NCBI GenBank assembly: GCA_021635425.1
Contig: JAJWOJ010000133.1
Span: forward strand, 1 to 6,143
DNA: 6,143 bases
Source of the DNA: Clostridiales bacterium
Lineage (GTDB): Bacteria > Bacillota > Clostridia > Christensenellales > Borkfalkiaceae
Reading direction: 5' to 3'
Made by a program: the position numbers and the translations under genes. Below, piece by piece: positions 1-5,700 of the stretch. The notes beneath the pieces are model-generated. The model did no database searches. It was not told where the DNA came from and saw only the letters and a program-made list of their open reading frames with translations. Within the stretch, counting starts at the first letter, position 1; each line of letters starts with the position of its first letter.

Positions 1-854
1 TACTTATTACACTTGTCGTCATCATCGCCATCGTCGGCGTTACCGTCATCGGCGGATATATATACGTTCGCACGACGTACGGCATCGACCTTTTCCGCAC
101 CGCGGGACAACTGAAAACGCTCTCGAAAGGCGTGGACGAATCCGCGCTTTGCCCCAACGCTTACGGCGAGCGGGATTTCGTAACGATGAAATCGGAAATA
201 GACGAACGGCTTCCCGGGCTTATCGTCTACGAAAAAGACGAAGGCTTCAACGGCTATTCGGTTAATTTCGCGGCGATAGAGGGGCAAACCGTTACCGATA
301 CGATTTCGCTTTCCGAAAAACAGACCGGAGCGATTGCGCAAACGGTGTTTTACGGGCAAACGGGCGGAAAAATCAAAATAGGCGAAAAAGAAGTGTCCGT
401 AACCGTCGTGCAGGTCGATTTTTCGGAAATTTCCGAAAACGGCAGCGCGGACTTTGGCGTCGTTGGAAAAATAGACCTTACGCCGTTCAAAGCCGATATG
501 GGCGGGTTTCCGTATAAGTATTTCAAAAAATATATCCCCGATAACCTTTACGTTTCGTCCGTCGTGCGAGTGGATAAGACGGAAGAAGACGGCTTTTCTT
601 ACAAAGTGTCGCACAAATCCATCACGCTCAACAATCTGTCCGGCGACGATACCGCGGATTTGTTCAACACGCTTAACGCCGTGCTGAAAATCGGGACTGC
701 CGAAAACCTGAATATGCAGGTCGGCACAATGGCGGTAAACGCGCTGATCGGCACGAAAGACAACCCCGGTTTTGCTTATTCCATGAAAGCAATCGGGGCA
801 AAGTATTTCATGTTCGCGACTTCTGCCGACGCAGACCGCTTTATCATAAATTGA
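1..854 (+). CDS. membrane-anchored extracytoplasmic protein, unknown function (5' end outside window)
   Basis: The reading frame is open from the left edge (codons start at base 3) to TGA at 852-854, giving 283 visible residues. A GTG at 132 could be taken as a start, but the frame continues upstream through a hydrophobic stretch (LITLVVIIAIVGVTVIGGYI) that is clearly a transmembrane helix or uncleaved signal anchor, so the true start lies before the window. After the helix comes a polar region of about 260 residues with alternating beta-like segments, ending FIIN with no sorting motif. The topology implies a short cytoplasmic N-terminus and a soluble domain outside the membrane. I do not recognise the family; a distant resemblance in architecture to YpmS/DUF2140-type proteins (N-terminal helix plus beta-rich exterior domain) is only an impression. 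It lies 80 bases upstream of the next gene, on the same strand, and could be co-transcribed with it. Confidence 0.85.
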   Translation, partial: LITLVVIIAIVGVTVIGGYIYVRTTYGIDLFRTAGQLKTLSKGVDESALCPNAYGERDFVTMKSEIDERLPGLIVYEKDEGFNGYSVNFAAIEGQTVTDTISLSEKQTGAIAQTVFYGQTGGKIKIGEKEVSVTVVQVDFSEISENGSADFGVVGKIDLTPFKADMGGFPYKYFKKYIPDNLYVSSVVRVDKTEEDGFSYKVSHKSITLNNLSGDDTADLFNTLNAVLKIGTAENLNMQVGTMAVNALIGTKDNPGFAYSMKAIGAKYFMFATSADADRFIIN

Positions 855-862
855 CAACTTAA

Positions 863-898
863 TGCAAAAATTCACGACGTAAAGTCGCGTTTTATGCA
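863..898 (+). terminator. imperfect hairpin between the first two genes, possible weak terminator
   Basis: TGCA at 863-866 pairs with TGCA at 895-898, and a CGAC/GTCG core (875-878 with 884-887) closes a GTAAA loop. A run of four T follows the core at 890-893, within the outer arm. On the plus strand the core plus TTTT could be a weak terminator; on the minus strand the same hairpin is followed by ATTTTT. The arms contain mismatches, so termination is uncertain and read-through into the next gene is possible. Confidence 0.3.
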
Positions 899-921
899 AA
901 ATATCCCCCACAAAAATTAAA

Positions 922-926
922 AGGAG
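922..926 (+). promoter_or_regulatory. ribosome-binding site AGGAG that fixes the start of the large surface protein
   Basis: AGGAG sits 8 bases before ATG 935. This ATG opens a textbook signal peptide, but in a different frame from the long downstream reading frame. The site therefore shows that translation of the large surface protein begins at 935 and not at the GTG at 994, which has no ribosome-binding site and gives a non-hydrophobic N-terminus. Confidence 0.8.
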
Positions 927-934
927 ATAATATT

Positions 935-3900
935 ATGACAAACAAAAAGGCGAATAAATCAAAGATATTGACGCTTATACTCGGTCTTACGATGTGCCTT
1001 GCGCTTATGCTCGGCATAGCAAGGCAGGCACTCTTGTCGCGCGGGCAGATGACGGCGGAAAAACTACAATCGAAAGCGTCGGAGTATCTTTTAACAAAAC
1101 GAAAATAGGCGACAAACTTGATGCGATGTTTCAATTCGAGGATGAGGCGACAAAAACGCTCGTTGTTCCCGAAGGCGCAAACTATACGGCAAGAATTGAA
1201 ATGATCTCTGCTTACGGACACACCCGTCGCTTGTGGAGCGATGCGCCCGGTTATTTATGGAGCACAATTGAAAACTCCGAAATAACGAGAGATACGCCGT
1301 ACGTTGTCAGAGTGAGATTTGAGCCGAAAACGGGATATATTTTCGATGCGTCGAAAGAAGCCGAATATTTAAGCGCGATAAATATTCCGGGGTTTGAAAT
1401 CGGCAAAGGAAAAGATATAGAGGTCTGGTCAACGAATTTAGGAGAATATTATTTCACCGTCGATTTTGTCGTTACCAAAGGCATGAATCATATGTTCGGG
1501 TGGTCGTTGAATGCTTATCCGAAAATCGGCGAGCCGTTCAACAGCAGTTTATGCACTCCTTATACGGATACGGCTTTCTGGCTTGTCGGCGCGCCCGCGC
1601 CCTACACGTTTGAAAAGAAAATCGCTCCTGTAGGGACTATCGTCGAAACGCAGAAATCAGAGATATTAAACACGTACGTTTGCAATTATCAGATTACCGC
1701 GGTGAACGCTATGGACGGCGGAACGATGTACATAACCGCAACGGCGGCGGACGGGCAGACGTGCGATATTCCTATATATGTATACAGCGTTTCCGGCGGA
1801 CACGAGCATACCTGGGTTGAAAAAATCGAACCGATAGGAAACGACCACCACGGATATACGAAATGTACCGCGGAAGATTGTCCGGGCGTTGCGTATCAGT
1901 TTGACAAAGGTTCGAGATATTCAACGCACGATTACGCTTACGGCTGTAACGTCGAATGCGGGACTTGCGGACACGTAAACCCCGAAGGAAAACACACTTA
2001 TATCTGGCAATTCGACGTCGAAGACACGGAATATCATATTTCAAAGTGTCGTTGCGGCGAAGTTGAAAAAGACGAAAACGGCAATCCCGTAAAAGAAAAA
2101 CACCACGGCGGAAAATCGACGTGTTTTGCAGGTGCGGAATGTGAGGTCTGCAATGGCACGTATCAGGAGAAAATAGAACACGCATACACGTTTGCCACAA
2201 AATATTTCACCGAGGGAGAAGGACACTTCTTCTTCTGCGTGTATTGCGGTACAGAAGATACAACCCATAGGCACATGGCAACAGGCGGTACGGCAACGTG
2301 TAATCGCCGTGCCGTATGTACTCACACAGAAAACGGAGTGGAATGCGGACATGAGTACGGCGATTATGTCAATCATACCTTCGCGAACGGAAAATGCACC
2401 GAATGCGGAGCGGATGAGTTCATTACAAAGCTTGATATAGAAGTGCCGTATTGGACGGTCGGAACACCCTACAAGGCTTTGGAGTTTCCCATCATAAAGG
2501 AGGGGAGAGTTTACTGTTGGCAAACTACCAACTATAATTCCTACCAAAAGAGCGGGAACGGCATGGCAAATGTAACCGAGTTGACAAGTGATATCGTGCT
2601 TGTTTACAAGTTTTTTGCCCAGGCAAACTGCAAATTGCCGGCTAATGCGCAAGATGTTCAGATTACGGTAAAAAACGGCGAATTGGTAAGTCAAAGCATT
2701 TCCGACTCCACGCTGGTTGTATGCGTGTTGCTTCGTTTTGATGACACCGTGCAGTCAATCGATCTCGACTTTGCCCAACCCTACATAGAGAATCCTACAG
2801 CCGATTTGAACATCACCGAGAAAAACGGAATGAAAATAACGGTTGATTGGGCGAATGTTTCGTTGCAAAACAGATTCAACACGAACCAGCCTTACGCCAC
2901 CGTCACCGTAACCGCGCCAGAGGGGAAACGTTTTCCGGAGTTTACTTATTCTTGGGCGGAGTGGCTCTGCGATATTAACATTACGGGAGGCGAATTATTG
3001 CAGTGGGCATCGGGCACACTGAACGATGACAAGACGGAAATTCGATTTGTCGTAATCGTTTCGACGCCGTTGCCTTGCCCGCATTCAAATGTCGTGCTGA
3101 CAGATCAGGGGCAACCGGAAACCTGTACCGTGCCCGGATTGAAAGAACAGTACGACTGCAAAGGGTGTGCAAAAAAGTTTGTCGACGTTGAATGTACGAC
3201 GCCGTGGACAATCGAGAATGCGATCATTCCCGCAGGACATAAATGTAATCACATTGAACATACCGATGTTGCCCCCGGTAAGGACGGAAACATCGAGTAT
3301 TACAAATGTCAGCGCGAGGAGTGCGGCAAACTCTTTGCGGATGCCGCCTGCAGCAGTGAAATCACGCTTGAACAAACGATTGTTCACGATTTCGACAGCG
3401 AGTATTCCATCGACAAAGAAAGCCATTATCGCAAGTGCAAAAACTGCAATGCGAAAAAGGACGTAGAAGCGCACGTATTCGGCGAGTGGGTGAAAGAGGT
3501 CGCTCCGACGGTTGAAGACTACGGCGTAACGGCGCACAAAGACTGCACCGTATGCGCAAGGCATTTCGATAATGACGGAAACGAGATAGCCGACCTGAGA
3601 ATAGCAAAAATCGGAACGTATAAAGTAACCGTGAATTTCGGAACGATAAACGGCGAGGACGACGTATTCTTTAAGAAAGGTGACAGCGTAACCGTTACCG
3701 CAAACGATCCGGCAGAAGGAAAAGTATTCAAAGGATGGCAGGACGAAAGCGGAAAAATCGTAAGCACCGAAAAGAGTTATACCTTCAAGGTAACGGGCGC
3801 AACAACCCTTACGGCTGTGTATGAAGATGCTCCCGCGGCAAAGAAAGGACTTTCGGGCGGACAAATTGCAGGTATTGTAATCGGTTCAGTAGCGGTCGCA

Positions 3901-3999
3901 GGAATCGGCGGATTTGCCGTTCTTTGGTTCGCTGTCAAGAAAAAGACTTTTGCGGACTTAATCACAGCAATCAAAGCATTGTTCACCAAGAAGAAATAA
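935..3999 (+). CDS. large cysteine-knuckle surface protein with InlB-B-like repeat and C-terminal membrane anchor; frame interrupted in the signal peptide
   Basis: Translation should begin at ATG 935. The first codons give MTNKKANKSK and then a hydrophobic core (ILTLILGLTMCLALMLGIA), but that frame stops at TAG 1106-1108. The body of the protein is open one frame over from 958 to TAA 3997-3999, and supplies the end of the signal region with a plausible ARA/DDGG cleavage site near 1045-1050. A -1 shift, equivalent to one missing base around 1010-1025, joins them. The mature protein has a beta-rich N-terminal part (to about 1790), a His/Cys-rich block (1801-2430) with repeated Cys-X2-4-Cys pairs such as CGTCG, CVYCG and CTECG, a beta-rich middle, and a second Cys block (3076-3600; CKGC, CKNC, CTVC). 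An InlB-B/Flg_new-type repeat follows (3619-3828, core GW...Y.F.VT...LTAVYE). The C-terminus is a transmembrane helix at about 3862-3936 followed by a Lys-rich tail. No LPXTG motif is seen, so anchoring is by membrane. Function is unknown; adhesion or surface display is inferred from architecture. Confidence 0.85.
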
Positions 4000-4016
4000 G
4001 ATGAAATAATTACAAC

Positions 4017-4051
4017 GAGCCGTTCGTAGTCAATGCGGACGGCTCTAATTC
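4017..4051 (+). terminator. terminator-like hairpin after the large surface protein gene
   Basis: GAGCCGTTCG (4017-4026) pairs with CGGACGGCTC (4036-4045) over 10 base pairs, including one G-T wobble, with a 9-base loop. It begins 17 bases after the stop codon and is followed by TAATTCT, a poor U-tract. Position and stem strength fit an intrinsic terminator of modest efficiency. Confidence 0.55.
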
Positions 4052-4087
4052 TAAAAGGCGATATTTTGATTTACAGGAGCGGATAAG

Positions 4088-4245
4088 GCTAACGAAAACA
4101 ACAAAATCAAACTGCTTCTTTTGTGGGATATTTTAAGCAAAAACACCGATGAAAACCACGCAATGAACGCAGACGAGATAAGGGAAGATTAAAATTCTTG
4201 CCGTTACTCGTCGATACAGTTTGTGAAAAACGATTAAAAATTCTT
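4088..4245 (+). pseudogene. decayed N-terminal fragment of a WYL-type HTH transcriptional regulator
   Basis: Bases 4088-4189 encode ANENNKIKLLLLWDILSK followed by NTDENHAMNADEIRED, then TAA at 4190. The pattern KIKLL-L--IL---TDE-H--(N/T)ADEI is typical of the winged-helix N-terminus of WYL-domain regulators. If one T is restored at the TAA, the next frame continues DLKFLPLLVDTVCEKRLKIL (to 4245). This resembles the family's following recognition-helix segment (DRRTVYEDIKIL type) with substitutions and missing residues. An AGGAG at 4075-4079 sits 8 bases before GCT 4088, where a start codon would be expected but is absent. No WYL effector domain follows; the remnant runs straight into the promoter at 4244. 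It is read as a dead gene relic, from recalled family patterns and not from an alignment. Confidence 0.55.
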
Positions 4246-4272
4246 GACAAGAAGTTTTGCCGAGTGTATAAT
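4244..4272 (+). promoter_or_regulatory. perfect-consensus sigma-A promoter of the riboswitch leader
   Basis: TTGACA (4244-4249) and TATAAT (4267-4272) are both exact consensus hexamers with the optimal 17-base spacer. Transcription should start near 4279-4280, about 50 bases before the aptamer and 330 bases before the coding sequence. A promoter this strong with no visible operator fits control exerted mainly in the leader RNA by premature termination. Confidence 0.9.
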
Positions 4273-4279
4273 GGAGATG

Positions 4280-4325
4280 CCGAAATGGGAGAAGCGGTAC
4301 GAATCGCTTGTAAATTCTCTTTCGG
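4280..4325 (+). other. 5'-terminal stem-loop of the leader RNA
   Basis: CCGAAA (4280-4285) pairs with TTTCGG (4320-4325), GAGAA (4289-4293) pairs with TTCTC (4315-4319), and GCG (4294-4296) can stack on CGC (4305-4307). The helix begins at the predicted first transcribed base. It is not part of the known GEMM-I fold. It could insulate the aptamer from upstream sequence or stabilise the 5' end of the transcript; no function can be read from sequence alone. Confidence 0.5.
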
Positions 4326-4331
4326 GACAAT

Positions 4332-4471
4332 CGAATACTTGTCGGCAAAACCGTCGTGAGGCGGTGACGCAAAGCCAAGGAACTTTATTACAAACTACGC
4401 GTCGTCCTGCGAAGACTGCGGGCGAGTTTGAGTTTGGTAAAAAGAGTGCGCCCGGTTGCAATATAGTATCG
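4332..4471 (+). promoter_or_regulatory. cyclic-di-GMP-I (GEMM-I) riboswitch aptamer
   Basis: The conserved core GGCAAAACC (4344-4352) is followed by a small hairpin CCGTC-GTGA-GGCGG (4351-4364) with a GNRA tetraloop, then GACGCAAAGCC (4366-4376), the hallmark of GEMM-I. A long second arm (about 4377-4450) follows, and the closing strand is GGTTGC (4454-4459). By comparison with the Vc2 aptamer, G4345 corresponds to G20, A4372 to A47 and C4459 to C92. G at position 20 predicts c-di-GMP; A there marks cGAMP-type variants. A basal helix forms between CGAATACT (4332-4339) and AGTATCG (4465-4471) with one bulged A. Oddities are one extra A in the CAAAACC segment and a second arm whose tetraloop receptor is not obviously canonical. 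Its strand, place after a strong promoter and terminator overlap support a working switch for the gene at 4612. Confidence 0.88.
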
Positions 4472-4499
4472 TTACGGATACTAGGTTGCAACCTTTTTT
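4454..4499 (+). terminator. intrinsic terminator forming the riboswitch expression platform
   Basis: GGTTGCAA (4454-4461) pairs with TTGCAACC (4486-4493), and AGTATC (4465-4470) pairs with GATACT (4477-4482) around a 6-base loop, with a small TAT/AGG internal loop. Six T follow at 4494-4499. The 5' half of this hairpin is the same sequence that closes the aptamer (GGTTGC and AGTATCG), so the folded aptamer and the terminator are mutually exclusive. Binding of c-di-GMP is therefore predicted to block termination (ON switch). Confidence 0.85.
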
Positions 4500-4511
4500 A
4501 TTTCCGAAAAT

Positions 4512-4531
4512 TTCCGGTAACGCAACCGGAA
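4512..4531 (+). other. short perfect hairpin downstream of the riboswitch terminator
   Basis: TTCCGGT (4512-4518) pairs with ACCGGAA (4525-4531) around AACGCA. It lies in the read-through leader between terminator and coding sequence, without a following T-run, so it is not a terminator. The rest of 4532-4611 contains AAAAAGGAG at 4547-4555 with no start codon at usable distance, and an eight-T run at 4588-4595. I see no gene there. Confidence 0.35.
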
Positions 4532-4611
4532 CGGAGTTGACGGGCGAAAAAGGAGCAAACAGGCCGCGAGCCGTTTGAAATAAGAAATTTTTTTTATGGA
4601 TGGTGCCGAAG

Positions 4612-5376
4612 ATGACACAACAGAAAACAAAAAGGAAGAATAACGGGAAAACGGCGGTTATAGCAGTTTTATTATTTGCATTGATCGCGATTTTGTGCTT
4701 TGGCGGATACACTTTATCAAAGTACGTAACGAGCAGCAGCGATAAAGGCGTAGCGCAGGTTGCCAAATGGGGTTATACCTTAGAGGCAGACGGCAGTAAC
4801 CTTTTCGGCAAAAACTATAAGTTCGACGGCGTGGTAAGCAAAGCGACCGCAGATACCGCCGGTCTTACCGTAAAAGCAAGCGGCGACTATAACGTAATTG
4901 CGCCCGGAACGACCGGGTCTATGACCTTTAAGATTAAAGGACGCGCCGAAGTGAAAGCGTTGATTGCAATGGGGATACATCCGAAAAAGGACGTAGTACT
5001 TAAACTGCAGAAAGCCGGCGGGGAAGAGATCGTATATCAACCCGTTAAATGGACGCTTAAAAAGAACGGCGTCGTCGTAACCGGCGCGAAAAACACGACT
5101 CTCACGGAGGTTGCCTTGACTTTCCATTCCGACCCCGTCGTCGGCGTAAAAGAACCGGGCGCGGTATTAGCCGAAACGACTTACGAACTCGTCTGGGCGT
5201 GGGCGTTTGAAGGGACGGAAACCTTTACCGGTATAACCGTTGACGAACTCGACACGATTCTCGGCCGTCGCGCAGACGACGCGAGTTACGCCGCTTACGG
5301 CGACTGGACGATAAAAGACGTCTGCACGGAAATCAATTTTGACCTTGATATGCAGGTATCGCAATACGCTCTGTAA
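4612..5376 (+). CDS. TasA/camelysin-like exported matrix or fibre-type protein with SipW-type signal segment
   Basis: The start is taken as ATG 4612, giving 254 residues, because GGATGGTG (4598-4605) can act as a ribosome-binding site 6 bases ahead. ATG 4600 in the same frame would add four residues but has only a T-run upstream. The N-terminus is Lys-rich (MTQQKTKRKNNGK), then a hydrophobic segment, then GGYTLSKYVTSSSDKG and VAQVAKWG. The pattern of hydrophobic helix, G-T-x-S/A-K-Y and a following VAKW is typical of Firmicute proteins with SipW-dependent-type signal peptides, the group that includes TasA and CalY. The body is beta-rich, with a central VIAPGTTGSMTFKIKG motif and a final strand INFDLDMQVSQ as seen in such proteins. 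It would be exported and cleaved, probably to form extracellular matrix or fibres; that role is inferred. No sipW-like peptidase is in the window. Expression is predicted to depend on the c-di-GMP riboswitch upstream. It could instead be an unrelated surface protein of similar fold. Confidence 0.8.
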   Translation: MTQQKTKRKNNGKTAVIAVLLFALIAILCFGGYTLSKYVTSSSDKGVAQVAKWGYTLEADGSNLFGKNYKFDGVVSKATADTAGLTVKASGDYNVIAPGTTGSMTFKIKGRAEVKALIAMGIHPKKDVVLKLQKAGGEEIVYQPVKWTLKKNGVVVTGAKNTTLTEVALTFHSDPVVGVKEPGAVLAETTYELVWAWAFEGTETFTGITVDELDTILGRRADDASYAAYGDWTIKDVCTEINFDLDMQVSQYAL

Positions 5377-5397
5377 ACGAGCGAGGTAAAAAGCAAA

Positions 5398-5430
5398 CCG
5401 TTCGGGTCGCGCGGAAAGCGACCTCTGCGG
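5398..5430 (+). other. GC-rich stem-loop just after the TasA-like gene
   Basis: GGTCGC (5405-5410) pairs with GCGACC (5418-5423) around GCGGAAA, and the outer CCG (5398-5400) can pair with CGG (5428-5430). No T-run follows directly, so it is more likely a 3' mRNA-stabilising structure than the terminator, which lies about 80 bases further on. Confidence 0.45.
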
Positions 5431-5505
5431 ATTAAGAAAGTAAGTAAAATATTTTTAGCGGATAAACCGTAAAAGAGGAGTTTGTTATAATTAAAAAAAC
5501 GATAT

Positions 5506-5541
5506 TCGGCGGGAGTTTATTGATAACTTCCGCCGATTTTT
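5506..5541 (+). terminator. strong intrinsic terminator of the TasA-like transcript
   Basis: TCGGCGGGAGT (5506-5516) pairs with ACTTCCGCCGA (5526-5536) over 11 base pairs with a single G-T wobble, around a 9-base loop, and TTTTT follows at 5537-5541. Seven A at 5493-5499 precede the stem, so it could also terminate minus-strand transcription. Confidence 0.88.
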
Positions 5542-5628
5542 CGTAAAAAGCGTTGAAAATCCGTAAAAGTCCGCGGCTGACGATAATACGAATTTTACGT
5601 TGAGTTATATCGTATCTCTGCAAAATGC

Positions 5629-5657
5629 TTGCAAAACGCAATTAAACGGTATATAAT
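5629..5657 (+). promoter_or_regulatory. sigma-A promoter of the lipoprotein gene
   Basis: TTGCAA (5629-5634; four of six consensus bases) and an exact TATAAT (5652-5657) are separated by 17 bases. The predicted start near 5664 leaves a leader of about 37 bases before ATG 5701. With the terminator at 5506-5541 just upstream, this makes the next gene a separate transcription unit. The remaining stretch 5542-5628 shows no gene. Confidence 0.75.
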
Positions 5658-5700
5658 AAGTCAATCAAAAGAATACCGTGTTACGGAGGTTATAAAAATT

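Noticed and set aside
851..880. A TTGACA at 851-856 as a promoter for the large surface protein.
   Set aside because: No -10-like hexamer is found 16-18 bases downstream (the bases there are CACGACGT), and TTGACA overlaps the preceding stop codon.
994..1020. GTG 994 as the true start of the large surface protein.
   Set aside because: No ribosome-binding site precedes it and it would remove the hydrophobic signal; ATG 935 with AGGAG is far better despite the frame break.
2041..3864. Long minus-strand frames (217 and 259 codons) opposite the large surface protein gene.
   Set aside because: They are antisense shadows of a clearly coding frame with domains, and none has a convincing ribosome-binding site or protein family pattern.
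3830..3999. An LPXTG-type sorting signal at the end of the large surface protein.
   Set aside because: No LPXTG-like motif precedes the hydrophobic segment, and the tail after it is a 20-residue Lys-rich helix, fitting a simple membrane anchor.
4332..4471. A cGAMP-specific GEMM-Ib variant.
   Set aside because: The base matching G20 of the Vc2 aptamer is G (4345), whereas the cGAMP variants typically have A there.
4244..4540. A 98-codon plus-strand frame covering the riboswitch leader.
   Set aside because: Its sequence is fully accounted for by the promoter, aptamer and terminator; it has no ribosome-binding site and no recognisable protein features.
5562..5599. Inverted repeat CGTAAAA (5562-5568) / TTTTACG (5593-5599) upstream of the lipoprotein promoter.
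   Set aside because: It is short, AT-rich and has a 24-base loop, so chance is likely; no other operator evidence.
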